A stretch of 64,000 nt of DNA from Hassallia sp050875635 (GCF_050875635.1 NZ_JBPAOH010000005.1:50596-114595); one strand, 5' to 3'; counted from the first letter of the stretch, positions 34,172-43,035 are shown. The notes: generated by a model not told the origin, from the letters alone. Translations and numbers: made by a program.

Positions 34172-35020
34172 ATGTACCACCCTTATAGTAAAGCCGTTAA
34201 TCTCAACGTAGAAATCCAAGGCGAAGGATTTCCTATTTTATGCCTGCACGGTCATCCAGGTTCTGGTTCTAGCCTTTCTGTATTTACCGATCGCTTATCA
34301 AAACGTTTTCAAACTATCGCCCCAGATTTGCGCGGATACGGCAAAAGTCGCTTTAAAGGTGATTTTGATATGCGCGACCATTTGACCGACTTAGAAGCGC
34401 TTCTAGACCGCTTAGGGATAGAAAAATGCTTAGTGTTGGGATGGTCGCTCGGTGGCATTTTGGCGATGGAACTGGCACTAATGCTACCACAGCGGGTGAC
34501 TGGATTAATTTTGATTGCTACGGCAGCTAGACCTAGAGGAAATCATCCGCCGATTAGTTTGCTGGACAATTTGTATACTGGGATTGCTGCTCTTTTAAAC
34601 TGTGTAAAACCAGGTTGGCGGTGGAATATTGAGACATTTGGCAAGCGATCGCTCTTTCGTTATCTAATTCAACAACATACACCCACCGCTTACGGCTACA
34701 TCGCCTCATCAGCGGTGCCGGCTTATTTGCAAACTTCATCCGCTGCCACTCGCGCCCTTTATACTGCGATTCAATCTGGTTACAATCGACTTACAGACTT
34801 AGAGCAAATTTTCTGTCCCAGTCTGGTACTCGCTGGTACCGAAGACCGTCACATCACAGTTAATTCCAGTTTAGAAACTGCTCAACACTTGATAAATTGT
34901 CAGTGGCAAAGCTACCCAAACACCGCTCATCTCTTTCCGTGGGAAATTCCTGACCAAGTACTGAGCGATATTGACTTTTGGCTGCAACAGCATCCGCAAG
35001 TAATAGCTAATAGCCATTAG
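34172..35020 (+). CDS. alpha/beta hydrolase
   Basis: The 282-residue protein has the alpha/beta hydrolase fold. The oxyanion loop is in ILCLHGHPGSGSS, the nucleophile elbow is LGWSLGGI (Ser92), the acid is in LAGTEDRHI (Asp225), and the histidine is in YPNTAHLFPWE (His253). The substrate cannot be told. The GDFDMRDHLTDLEALLDRLG region is typical of haloalkane-dehalogenase- or esterase-like cyanobacterial members. CCCTTTTCCCTTTTCCC repeats (34125-34165) precede it. An AGCTATTAGCTATTAGC repeat follows the stop and may form a hairpin shared with the convergent DUF1816 gene. Confidence 0.88.
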   Translation: MYHPYSKAVNLNVEIQGEGFPILCLHGHPGSGSSLSVFTDRLSKRFQTIAPDLRGYGKSRFKGDFDMRDHLTDLEALLDRLGIEKCLVLGWSLGGILAMELALMLPQRVTGLILIATAARPRGNHPPISLLDNLYTGIAALLNCVKPGWRWNIETFGKRSLFRYLIQQHTPTAYGYIASSAVPAYLQTSSAATRALYTAIQSGYNRLTDLEQIFCPSLVLAGTEDRHITVNSSLETAQHLINCQWQSYPNTAHLFPWEIPDQVLSDIDFWLQQHPQVIANSH

Positions 35021-35049
35021 CTATTAGCTATTAGCTATAAGCCATTCGA

Positions 35050-35352
35050 TTACATTTGACCGCTAAAGGCAGGCTTTACTTTACGGTCAATCCGTTCCCC
35101 CAAATCTTCAGCAATTGTTAAAGTACGAGGTTTGCAGCGTTTGACATTTACTGCAATTCCTTGCGCTCCTTCAACTTCCAAATCTTCTACATAGCCTTTG
35201 ATTGCCGCTTTAGCTTCAGAAGAACTGAGAAATGGTCCAAAGTAGTAGGTGCAACGGGGATTTTCTGTCCCAATCTCTACCCACCAAGCCAAGCCGAAGT
35301 TGTCGAACGTGTTAATTAACGCTTCTTTGAGGTTATACCAAATGGGTTTCAT
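35050..35352 (-). CDS. DUF1816 domain protein
   Basis: The 100-residue cyanobacterial protein has the DUF1816 signature: LINTFDNFGLAWWVEIGTEN, CTYYFGPFLSSSEAKAAIKG, then EGAQGIAVNVKRCKPRTLTI. This small soluble family occurs in cyanobacteria, and some members lie near phycobilisome or CpcD-like genes, but its role is unknown. It ends convergent with the hydrolase gene. The start MKPIWYNLKEALI at 35352 is the usual one. Confidence 0.85.
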   Translation of the reverse strand: MKPIWYNLKEALINTFDNFGLAWWVEIGTENPRCTYYFGPFLSSSEAKAAIKGYVEDLEVEGAQGIAVNVKRCKPRTLTIAEDLGERIDRKVKPAFSGQM

Positions 35353-35426
35353 AGTTTTCGCCAGTTGATAAGTGTGCTTTTTGGGTGGTAAACGTGTCTT
35401 ACTGATTTTTTCTCATTTACATTTCT

Positions 35427-36704
35427 TTATACTCTGTTATTATTCGTTTTCCAAGCGGTTTTTTGTAATTTGTCTAAATGCAACGTATTTAACCAGCGTT
35501 GGCGATAAATTTCATAAAGCGCCATACCTGCCGCCACAGAAGCATTCAGGCTAGGAGTATTGCCTTGTAAGGGAATCGACACCAAAACATCGCAAGAGCG
35601 TTGTGTGAGCATACTCAAGCCTTCGCCTTCCGAGCCAACTACCAAAACAATCGGAATTGGTTTTTTGTTTTCATCTTTGGGATTGACGAATTCAACGGTA
35701 TGCAGCGGTACGCTACCACTGACAGCAGTGCCGTAAATCCAAAAATTAGCGGCTTTTAAGGCATCCATTGCGCGGCTGAGGTTAACTACTCTTGCAACCG
35801 GAAAGGTTTCTAGGGCACCAGCTGCGACTTTCATCACCGTGGAAGTGATTCCAGAAGCTCGGCGTTGCGGGATTACTAATCCTTGAGCGCCGATCGCTTC
35901 GGCTGTACGAATAATTGCTCCCAAGTTGTGGGGATCGGTAATACCGTCAGCCACGACAATTACTGGCGCATCGGTAGTAGAAAAAGCTTTGCTTATTAAC
36001 TCGTCTAACTCGATGTAGGCGTGGGGAGCAATTTGTGCCGCTATTCCCTGATGATTTGCGTGGTAGGTAATTTGGTCTAAGCGCTTTGGTTCAACTTCAT
36101 CAATCACCGTGCCGTTGTCTTTCGCTTGCAAAATCAAATTATGAAAGCGGGGATCGTAGCGCAGTTTAGAAGTAATCCAGATTCGATTTAGACCGCGCTG
36201 ATTTTCTAATGCAGTCAACACTGGATGGCGACCGTAGATTAGATCGCTATCTTCTGTTGATTTTGTTGATGATGCATCAGAGAAACTGCGACGTGGTGGG
36301 CGTGAGTCGTAGGAGGCGCCTTCGCTCTTGTTAGATGCAGATGCATTACTGAACTTGCGACGTGGTGGGCGTGAGTCGTCTAAAGCACCTTCACCTATTG
36401 GTTTAGATGATGCATCAGAGAACTTGCGACGCAGCCGTGGTTCATCTAAAGCACCTTCACCTATTGGTTTAGATGATGCATCAGAGAACTTGCGACGCAG
36501 CCGTGGTTCGTCTAAAGCGCCTGAACCTGATTTAGATGGCGATGCATCAGAGAACTTGCGACGCGGGCGTGGTTGATCTTTTGAGCCTTCGCCATCTTGA
36601 GGTCGGGGACGAATCGAACTAGAAATGACACGCTTGCCTTTAATTTTTAAAGATGGTGCGCGATTGGCTTCGCGATTCGAGTTGTTTTTTCTTGGATTTG
36701 ACAT
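35427..36704 (-). CDS. rlmB: 23S rRNA 2'-O-methyltransferase RlmB (SpoU/TrmH family)
   Basis: From ATG 36704 the protein has 425 residues; a longer frame to 36761 is unlikely. The C-terminal 260 residues are the TrmH/SpoU enzyme: the substrate-binding domain (LIYGRHPVLTALENQRGLNR) and the knotted SAM domain (VVADGITDPHNLGAIIRTAE, GLVIPQRRASGITSTVMKVA, GSEGEGLSMLTQRSCD, IPLQGNTPSLNASVAAGMAL). It methylates the 2'-O of a guanosine in 23S rRNA. The N-terminal 160 residues are low-complexity, built from about five copies of a 22-residue unit (RRKFSDASSKPIGEGALDEP). This extension is basic and may help bind RNA. The mrnC gene lies upstream on the same strand. Confidence 0.9.
   Translation of the reverse strand: MSNPRKNNSNREANRAPSLKIKGKRVISSSIRPRPQDGEGSKDQPRPRRKFSDASPSKSGSGALDEPRLRRKFSDASSKPIGEGALDEPRLRRKFSDASSKPIGEGALDDSRPPRRKFSNASASNKSEGASYDSRPPRRSFSDASSTKSTEDSDLIYGRHPVLTALENQRGLNRIWITSKLRYDPRFHNLILQAKDNGTVIDEVEPKRLDQITYHANHQGIAAQIAPHAYIELDELISKAFSTTDAPVIVVADGITDPHNLGAIIRTAEAIGAQGLVIPQRRASGITSTVMKVAAGALETFPVARVVNLSRAMDALKAANFWIYGTAVSGSVPLHTVEFVNPKDENKKPIPIVLVVGSEGEGLSMLTQRSCDVLVSIPLQGNTPSLNASVAAGMALYEIYRQRWLNTLHLDKLQKTAWKTNNNRV
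36255..36570. repeat. 66-bp minisatellite inside rlmB
   Basis: Five copies of GATGCATCAGAGAACTTGCG followed by ACG and GTGGTT/GTGGGCGT plus a spacer (TCTAAAGCACCTTCACCTAT) repeat at about 66 bp. Copies three and four differ at only two or three positions, which indicates recent expansion. Each unit preserves the reading frame, so the copy number can vary without breaking the protein. Confidence 0.8.
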
Positions 36705-36795
36705 ATTACTTTGGTACAAGGATGAAGAGCATCCCAATTTAATCAAGTTGAATTTACACACTCTCAGTTATTATTTTTTTAGTGAGGTATATTTC

Positions 36796-37278
36796 TCACG
36801 GTTTTTCTAGCTGGAGTTTTTGCAGCAGTTCGGTTAAGCGTTGAGAATCGGTAAGATACAAATAACCAATTAAAGTTTCGAGACTAGTTGCTTGTTGATA
36901 AACTTCTCTTTCAAGGCGCTTGGGACTTTTTGTAGCGGCATTACGACCGCGCCGAACAATTTCTAATTCTGTGTCTCTCAGATAAGGAGTGAGCGATCGC
37001 AATATTTTCGCTTGTGTTTCTGCTCGCACTTGCGCCACGACTAAACGATGGTAAGTTTCCACTCGCTGCGGTGGCAGCAAATAAAACATTCTCATATGAA
37101 GTTCATAAACTGCATCCCCCAAATATGCCAGGGCTGCTGGAGAAATTTTTCGCACATCCGAGCGGCAAATCTCTTGAGGTAATTGCTCTGTGGTTGCTTT
37201 AATTAATTGGCACGAAGATGAATTTTGCTTGTTTGCTGCATTTGATTCATCTAATAGCTCTTCCTCCTTTGATTCCAC
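36796..37278 (-). CDS. mrnC: Mini-ribonuclease III
   Basis: The 160-residue protein consists of the RNase III catalytic domain alone, without the double-stranded RNA-binding domain. The signature ALAYLGDAVYELHMRMF holds catalytic acidic residues. VRAETQAKILRSLTPYL and RRGRNAATKSPKRLEREVYQ follow, with the second acidic motif in ATSLETLIGYLYLT. Known Mini-III enzymes mature 23S rRNA. Association with rlmB, another 23S rRNA enzyme on the same strand, fits that role. The N-terminal 40 residues are an acidic extension. Translation starts at 37278. Confidence 0.9.
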   Translation of the reverse strand: MESKEEELLDESNAANKQNSSSCQLIKATTEQLPQEICRSDVRKISPAALAYLGDAVYELHMRMFYLLPPQRVETYHRLVVAQVRAETQAKILRSLTPYLRDTELEIVRRGRNAATKSPKRLEREVYQQATSLETLIGYLYLTDSQRLTELLQKLQLEKP

Positions 37279-37667
37279 AAGTTAATCATTCCTTTCGGCT
37301 ACATTAATTTTTTCCACAGATTATGGTGCTGATATACCTAGCATAATCAACACTACCAAAATTATTACTAATTTTATCTTTTTAGTTTTAAATTTACATT
37401 TAGTTAAATAATTTTCAGATTGGTCTATACTTTACCAACAGGTTTTACCAAGCTTTTGTATCTTTAATTGCGATCCCCAAGTTTGAGTTTATTATTCTTT
37501 ATTTTAGCTAGTACACCACTAGGCATTTATACGCAATAGCAAAAAGTGGGCGATCGCACTTTTATTTTTATCAGGGAAAATATCTGTTTTGTCGGAAAGT
37601 AATAAAAATTAAGCTATCCAGATTTTAACATCGGATAGCTAAATTATATTTGTCAAGCAATTCCCGA
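37279..37667. other. intergenic region, AT-rich
   Basis: The 389 bases between mrnC and the STAS gene contain no supported gene. A HIP1 site sits near 37551. A possible terminator for the STAS transcript is not seen here, since that gene reads toward this region from the right without a T-tailed hairpin. Confidence 0.4.
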
Positions 37668-38105
37668 CTACTTAATGTTTTCTAGAGCCGCATCAACTGA
37701 TGTTTGCAGCGAGAGAAACTTCTCTAAGCGAACAAGCTTGACTGTTTGAGTAACGCGGGCGTTTGTGACAATTTGCAAAGTGCCTTCGGCGTTTTGAGCC
37801 TGCTTGGCTAGCTGCACTAGAGCACCCAAGCCAGAGCTATCAACAAAGTCAATCTGTGAGAGATCCAGAATTATGTGAAGAGGACCTTCATCAATCTTGC
37901 TGCCTAGCACCTTGCGAAAAGTCGGTTCCGAAAAGGCATCCAACAGACCTGTGAGACGGAATAGCTGACAGTTATCCCGGACTTCGCGAGTACCTCTCAG
38001 GCTCACGGTTAGATTAAGTGGTTCAGCTATAACTCCCTCCTCATCATTAAGGTAAACGTTTAAGTATAGATAATTTTTGAGCAAGTTGTCTACAACTGGC
38101 TTCAT
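37668..38105 (-). CDS. STAS domain anti-sigma-factor antagonist
   Basis: ATG 38105 gives 145 residues (MKPVVDNLLKNYLYLNVYLN). The upstream open frame only translates the GGGCATT repeat. The STAS fold shows LFRLTGLLDAFSEPTFRKVL, GPLHIILDLSQIDFVDSSGL (Ser pair at the phosphorylation site of SpoIIAA-like proteins), then GALVQLAKQAQNAEGTLQIV. Such proteins are switched by serine kinases and phosphatases and release sigma or other targets. The first 35 residues are an extra N-terminal extension. It is separated from carA by repeats on the same strand. Confidence 0.88.
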   Translation of the reverse strand: MKPVVDNLLKNYLYLNVYLNDEEGVIAEPLNLTVSLRGTREVRDNCQLFRLTGLLDAFSEPTFRKVLGSKIDEGPLHIILDLSQIDFVDSSGLGALVQLAKQAQNAEGTLQIVTNARVTQTVKLVRLEKFLSLQTSVDAALENIK

Positions 38106-38389
38106 GAAATAGGGGCATTGGGCATTGGGCATCGGGCATTGGGCATTGGGCATCGGGCATCGGGCATCGGGCAGGGGAGCCAGTGCGGTCTTGGGGTTTC
38201 ACGCCACTCCCCTCAAGTCGGGAAACCCGCCCACGGGGGTGGCTCCCCAAGTGAAGCATCTGGCGTGGCACTTTGCAGGGAGACAAGGGGGAGCAGCGGG
38301 ACAATTACCAATTACCAATTACCAATTACCAATGCCCATTGCCCAATGCCCATTGCCCAATGCCCAATCCCTAACCACTTTCTACATTT
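38106..38389. repeat. GGGCATT/GGGCATC heptamer tandem repeats
   Basis: Nine heptamers (38114-38175) are followed by a 120-bp spacer, ATTACCAATTACCAATTACC (38305-38330) and GCCCATTGCCCAATGCCCAT units (38335-38370). The two arrays are inverted relative to each other, so a long stem may form between carA and the STAS gene in their transcript. This is simple repeat sequence, not a CRISPR array. Confidence 0.85.
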
Positions 38390-39553
38390 TTAGCTTACTT
38401 CAGCGGCGGCGCGACGTGCTGCTTGCATTGATTGGACAAACTGTTCAAACAAATAATCAGCATCATGAGGCCCAGGACTTGCCTCTGGGTGATATTGTAC
38501 TGAAAACACAGGTAAAGACTTATGACGCAATCCAGCAACAGTGCGATCGTTTAAGTTCAGGTGGCTGATTTCTACCTGGGTGTCGGTTAAAGAATCTGGG
38601 TCAATGGCAAAACTATGATTTTGGCTGGTAATTTCTATCCTTTGTTGCAATCCTGCGGGCTGATTTAAACCGCGATGCCCAAATTTGAGTTTAAAGGTTT
38701 CCGCCCCCAATGCATGACCTAAAATTTGGTGTCCCATGCAAATGCCAAAGATGGGTTTTTCCGCAGAAAGCAAAGCTTTCGCGGTTTCAATTCCTTCAGT
38801 GACTGTGGAGGGATCGCCAGGACCATTGGAAAGAAAGATACCATCTGGATTGTGTTTGAGAATTTTCTCTGGTGGGGTGTCTGCGGGAACAACGACAACT
38901 CGGCATCCGTAAGCAGCTAAACGACGTAAAATATTGCGTTTCACGCCAAAATCAAGAGCGACAACGGTCAAGGACTCTTGAGAATTTGCCACACCAACCG
39001 GGTTAAATTCCCAAGTTGCAGTGGTGGGATCTGACCATTCATAAACCGTTGGGGTGGTGACTTCGCGAACCAGATTTAATCCCTTCATACTTGGAGCGGC
39101 TTGTACTTTTTCTAACAATTCCGCCTCATCAAGAATTGTGGTGGATATGCCGCCGTTCATCGCTCCAAACATGCGAATTTTGCGGGTGAGAGCGCGGGTA
39201 TCAATTCCGTAAATACCCGGTACTTGGTGCTGTTTGAGGTAGTCTGGTAACGATTGTGTCGATCGCCAATTACTCGGTTTATGACAAATATTGCGAGCGA
39301 TCGCACCTTGTACTTGCGGTCGTTTTGACTCCTCATCAAGAGGATTCACTCCAGTGTTTCCTAATTCTGGATAAGTAAAAATAACTATCTGACCGCAGTA
39401 ACTAGGGTCGGTCAGCACTTCTTGATATCCGGTCATCCCAGTGTTAAAGACCACTTCCCCGATCGCAGTGCCAGTAGCACCGAAAGACCAACCGCGATAA
39501 GTAGTTCCATCTGCCAGGACAAGTAAAGCAGGTATTGCGTCAGACAGGGGCAT
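38390..39553 (-). CDS. carA: carbamoyl-phosphate synthase small subunit
   Basis: The real start is ATG 39553 (MPLSDAIPALLVLADGTTYR), giving 387 residues. The open frame reaching 39790 only reads repeats. The N-terminal CarA domain (FNTGMTGYQEVLTDPSYCGQ, YGIDTRALTRKIR) is followed by a class I glutamine amidotransferase domain with KPIFGICMGHQILGHALG (catalytic Cys) and VFSVQYHPEASPGPHDADYL (His and Glu). It hydrolyses glutamine to feed ammonia to CarB for arginine and pyrimidine synthesis. carB is not in the window. A GGGCATGGGGCATTGGGCAT repeat lies directly before the start. Confidence 0.95.
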   Translation of the reverse strand: MPLSDAIPALLVLADGTTYRGWSFGATGTAIGEVVFNTGMTGYQEVLTDPSYCGQIVIFTYPELGNTGVNPLDEESKRPQVQGAIARNICHKPSNWRSTQSLPDYLKQHQVPGIYGIDTRALTRKIRMFGAMNGGISTTILDEAELLEKVQAAPSMKGLNLVREVTTPTVYEWSDPTTATWEFNPVGVANSQESLTVVALDFGVKRNILRRLAAYGCRVVVVPADTPPEKILKHNPDGIFLSNGPGDPSTVTEGIETAKALLSAEKPIFGICMGHQILGHALGAETFKLKFGHRGLNQPAGLQQRIEITSQNHSFAIDPDSLTDTQVEISHLNLNDRTVAGLRHKSLPVFSVQYHPEASPGPHDADYLFEQFVQSMQAARRAAAEVS

Positions 39554-39790
39554 AGGTAAAAAGTAGGGAATTGGGCATGGGGCATTGGGCATGGGGCATT
39601 GGGCATCGGGCATGGGGCATAGGTTTGGCTGTGCGTTGCGGAGGTTCCCTCCGTTGTAGCACCTGCCGTCATCGGGCATGGCAAGAATCGTATTAGAACG
39701 CGCATCACTTACAGCCACTTCTTTAATTCCCATTGCCCATTGCCCATTGCCCATTGCCCATTGCCCATTGCCCATTGCCCATTGCCCCAT
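39554..39790. repeat. GGGCATGGGGCATTGG heptamers upstream of carA
   Basis: GGGCATGGGGCATTGGGCAT units (39567-39620) and eight CCCATTG units (39729-39787) flank a spacer of about 100 bp. They are in opposite senses and could fold together in the carA leader. They also create a false 79-codon extension of carA. Confidence 0.85.
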
Positions 39791-39931
39791 GCGAATGTTA
39801 ATTATCTCATGAGTTGTTCAATTTTGAGTTGTAAGCAAAATTAATTAAAAATTAATAATTAAACAGATAAAATTTTAGGAGGTGCAGAAGTAGATTTCAA
39901 GAGCCTTGGGCAGGTAAAATGTCAAGTAATT

Positions 39932-41005
39932 ATGCTTCATTCTTATTTATCCCGTGGATTGCTAATTTTTCTATCAGGCACTTTGGCGGTGTTGAGTTTT
40001 GGCTGTCGTGAAGACAAACAAAATACCGCGATCAGTGGCAATGAGCAACCAGCTCAAATGAATAATCTGGCAGCAGAACCTTCCGTTGGTGAAACTGCAC
40101 CAGCAGCTAGTCCAGAAACAAAATCTCAGACACCAGTCAAGATTGAACCGACTTCTTTTGAGTTGGGGTTGGATAAAGCCATTGGTGGTTTAAGTATTAG
40201 TCAATCTGCTCAATCAAGCGCGGATTGGAAGTTGGTAGCGAGTCAATACCAAGATGCGATCGCTCTGATGAAACAAGTTCAGCAAGAAAGTCCGGACTTT
40301 GCTCTAGCTCAAAGAAAAATTACTGAATATCAACTCCAAGCCAAATATGCTCAGGAAAAAGCGACTGTTAACCCGCTTTTAACGACATCACCAGAACCAC
40401 AGAAAATAGTAGTTGCTGTTCCACAAGCATCTGAATTACCAAAGTTCATCCTCCGACGTTTGCCCCAACCTGCACCCGTACAAGTAAAAAAACTACCACC
40501 TCCCGTATCGTCGCCGCCACTAGCACTCAACCAAGCCAAAGAAAAAGAACGGCAAGAAGTATTTTCAGTACCCATCAAACGGCGAATTGGCGGCACACCA
40601 ATTATAGAAGTTACCTTCAATAACAGTCAGCAATTTGAGATGATTGTCGATACAGGAGCGAGTGGTACAGTTATCACTCAGCAAATGGCTTATTCTTTGG
40701 GAGTCGTGTCTGTGGGGAAAGCTAAAGCAAACACCGCTAGTTCCAAAGCCGTAGAATTTTCCATCGGTTATGTTGATACCATCGAAGCCGGTGGAGTATC
40801 AGTTAATAAAGTAGCAGTAGCGATCGCCGGCTCAGATTTAGAAACTGGACTTCTCGGACATGACTTTTTTGGCAATTACGACCTCACCATCAAACGCGAT
40901 GTGGTCGAATTTCGCCCTCATGACGATTTACAGCTTAATTCCTCAGAAACTCAACTAACTGTTCCAACTTCGCCCAAGCAGCGCCGCTCTGTAGAATATC
41001 CTTAG
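39932..41005 (+). CDS. retropepsin-like aspartic protease lipoprotein
   Basis: The 357-residue protein starts with a lipoprotein signal (LIFLSGTLAVLSFGCREDKQ, lipobox cysteine in SFGC). A Pro/Ser-rich and TPR-like middle follows (WKLVASQYQDAIALMKQVQQ). The C-terminal clan AA protease domain carries EMIVDTGASGTVITQQMAYS (catalytic Asp240) and the flap/core region GSDLETGLLGHDFFGNYDL. Retropepsins act as dimers of this domain. The last 70 bases overlap the 3' end of the convergent trpD gene (40935-41005), so the tail of each protein is encoded over the other. Confidence 0.85.
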   Translation: MLHSYLSRGLLIFLSGTLAVLSFGCREDKQNTAISGNEQPAQMNNLAAEPSVGETAPAASPETKSQTPVKIEPTSFELGLDKAIGGLSISQSAQSSADWKLVASQYQDAIALMKQVQQESPDFALAQRKITEYQLQAKYAQEKATVNPLLTTSPEPQKIVVAVPQASELPKFILRRLPQPAPVQVKKLPPPVSSPPLALNQAKEKERQEVFSVPIKRRIGGTPIIEVTFNNSQQFEMIVDTGASGTVITQQMAYSLGVVSVGKAKANTASSKAVEFSIGYVDTIEAGGVSVNKVAVAIAGSDLETGLLGHDFFGNYDLTIKRDVVEFRPHDDLQLNSSETQLTVPTSPKQRRSVEYP

Positions 41006-42092
41006 CCGCACTAACACCTTGGGCATGGTTCATCAACTCAACTGCACCCCCAACTTGCAGCGCTAAAGCCGCATTTAATGCCACTACATCTCGTTGTGCA
41101 GCAGTTCCCTTACCTTGGAGTACTGCTTTGAGAATCTCCGCATTTTCTTGAACATCGCCACCCCGTAGCATTCCGATGGGAGCAGGTGTTAAATTTAATT
41201 CTTGGGGATTAATACTTGTCAACTGCACTTCACCAACAGACAACACCGCCAAATCGGTTAAATCTCCCAAGCCAGCTTCATCAAGTCTTTCTCGTCCGTG
41301 CAAAATAATTGCTTTTTGTGTACCTAACTGCTGTAAAGCTTGAGCAATTGTTGCTAAAAGGTGCGGATCGAATATTCCGATAACTTGCCCAGTCGGACGC
41401 AACGGATTTACTAAAGGTCCAAGTAAATTAAACACCGTCCGCACCTTCAAAGTACGTCGCAATGAAGCAACAGCTTTGAGTGCTGGATGCCAACCAGGGG
41501 CAAATAAAAAAGTAATCCCCACCTCTTGTAGTGCTGCTTGTACCTTATCGCTAGAGACAGTTAAATTCACACCCAAAGCTTCCAAAACATCCGCACTACC
41601 CACGCGACTAGATGCTGAACGATTGCCGTGCTTGGCAACTTTCACACCATATGCCGCAGCCACAAAAGCCACCGCTGTGGAAATATTAAATGTCGATGCA
41701 CCATCACCGCCAGTACCACAAGTATCGATGAGGGGGGATGGGGAGAGGGGGGGAGGGGGAGTTAGGAGTGAGGAGTTAGGAGTTAAGAGTTCTCCCCCTT
41801 GTCCCCTTTGTCCCCCCTGTCCCCTTGTCTCCCTGTCCCCTTGTCCCCCTTGTCTCCCTACAGACTGAGCTTGCAAGACTTCAGCCATTCCTGCCAATTC
41901 GTCGGCAGAAACGCCTTTGAAGTGCAATGCTGTAAGAATTGCTCCTGATATTTCTGGGGGAATAGCTTCGTTTAACCATCCTTGCATCAATTCAGCAGCT
42001 TGATTGCGAGACAAGGATTCGCGGTCTAATAATTGTTGCAGCAGTGTCCAGCTAGCGGAAAATTCAAGCGCGGGGATGGGGGAATTTGTCAT
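40935..42092 (-). CDS. trpD: anthranilate phosphoribosyltransferase with repeat insertion
   Basis: This 385-residue TrpD carries the PRPP/anthranilate motifs DTCGTGGDGASTFNISTAVA (residues 123-142), KHGNRSASSRVGSADVLEAL and RTVFNLLGPLVNPLRPTGQV, then HGRERLDEAGLGDLT. It makes the second intermediate of tryptophan synthesis. Residues about 79-119 (GRQGGQGDRETRGQGGQRGQ, then GELLTPNSSLLTPPPPLSPS) do not belong to the family. They translate a GACAAGGGG plus AGGAGTTAGGAG repeat array inserted in frame just before the glycine loop. The gene is otherwise intact. It overlaps the convergent protease gene by 71 nt. Confidence 0.93.
   Translation of the reverse strand: MTNSPIPALEFSASWTLLQQLLDRESLSRNQAAELMQGWLNEAIPPEISGAILTALHFKGVSADELAGMAEVLQAQSVGRQGGQGDRETRGQGGQRGQGGELLTPNSSLLTPPPPLSPSPLIDTCGTGGDGASTFNISTAVAFVAAAYGVKVAKHGNRSASSRVGSADVLEALGVNLTVSSDKVQAALQEVGITFLFAPGWHPALKAVASLRRTLKVRTVFNLLGPLVNPLRPTGQVIGIFDPHLLATIAQALQQLGTQKAIILHGRERLDEAGLGDLTDLAVLSVGEVQLTSINPQELNLTPAPIGMLRGGDVQENAEILKAVLQGKGTAAQRDVVALNAALALQVGGAVELMNHAQGVSAAKDILQSGAAWAKLEQLVEFLRN
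41735..41868. repeat. in-frame repeat array inside trpD
   Basis: GGGGGATGGGGAGAGGGGGG is followed by AGTTAGGAGTGAGGAGTTAG and TTGTCCCCTTTGTCCCCCCT units. These are the same repeat families that fill gaps elsewhere in the window (20612-20838, 45750-45860, 52290-52390, 60380-60480). Here they lie inside a coding region, in phase. Confidence 0.85.
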
Positions 42093-42331
42093 AAATTGGA
42101 TTCTTCGTAGTAAGCGTTTTAACGCTTAATATGGCATTGATGAAAATCCCGACTTATTCAGCATACCTGGCTTATGCACTGATTTTTAACGGTTTTGCGG
42201 GTGCAATCTGATAATATTAGCATTTATTGGCGATGGCAAATGAATAGAAGAGCGTGCGATCGCGCTTGATAACACTATCAAAATCTTTCACTCCTCGAAA
42301 ATTATCGCTAATACAAAAAGCTTAAAAACCA

Positions 42332-42957
42332 ATGCTAACTTATGAAAAGTGGCTCAATTGCATATTTGGTCGGGCTGCCAATCAACACGTTTCATATTCC
42401 AAGTTCGATGCTCGTACAACTGTTGAGTACATCCATAGAACATTAGTACATTCTGGTTCCGATCTGCTTTGCTTTTCAGATAAACAGGTCAAGAATGGAA
42501 TAAATGCAATTTTCAATAATTCAATTTCGGATATTATCTATAGCTTGAAAGAGCCAACAGTTCCTGCCCAAGCTCGTACAGCAGCTATTCGTGCATCAAA
42601 ATTCTCTACACTGATTGCTTTGAAAAGCGTGCTAGACCTATTCTAAGTCACTTAGATGAACCTGGAGCTTCACCCATTAACTCTGTTTGTTACATGTTGT
42701 GGGACGTGACTCCAATAAGTAGTTGGGGAAATAAAGGAGACTGTGAGTATTTTGAATTAACTCTGGAAGTCCTTGAATTTGCTCTTTATCTAAAAAAGCC
42801 AGCCTGTATAGAGAGTGCCTTGCATGGGTTGGGACATATGGCTATACACAATCAACGGGTTTACAAAATCATTGATGATTGGATTAAGCCGGCGCGAACT
42901 AGCCGATCTGAGTTGCTAGAATATGCTGCACAGGCGCGACATGGATACATTTTATAA
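42332..42957 (+). pseudogene. hypothetical protein gene, frameshifted
   Basis: The first frame (42332-42646) reads MLTYEKWLNCIFGRAANQHV to FNNSISDIIYSLKEPTVPAQ and stops after KSVLDLF. From about 42608 another frame carries on as YTDCFEKRARPILSHLDEPG, ISSWGNKGDCEYFELTLEVL, HGLGHMAIHNQRVYKIIDDW and ends at 42957. The two parts are contiguous and look like one protein of about 208 residues with a helical-repeat-like C-terminal half (ESALHGLGHMA). One base lost or gained near 42608 explains the break. The family is unknown to me. A sequencing error is possible. Confidence 0.6.
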
Positions 42958-43035
42958 TCGATTTCGGCTCGAAAGAGCATGTGTTTGGTGTAGCGATCGC
43001 CGCGCTCATTTCCTCCCATAGCTTGAGCAACCGAT

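Noticed and set aside
36328..36576. Plus-strand open frame opposite rlmB with repeated peptides
   Set aside because: Its repetition only mirrors the minisatellite of the real gene.
38110..38175. Regular GGGCATT/GGGCATC units looking like a CRISPR-type array
   Set aside because: Units are contiguous heptamers without unique spacers, and no cas genes are present; this is a simple tandem repeat typical of cyanobacteria.
39554..39790. 79-codon N-terminal extension of carA
   Set aside because: It consists of translated heptamer repeats; the natural CarA start is the ATG at 39553.
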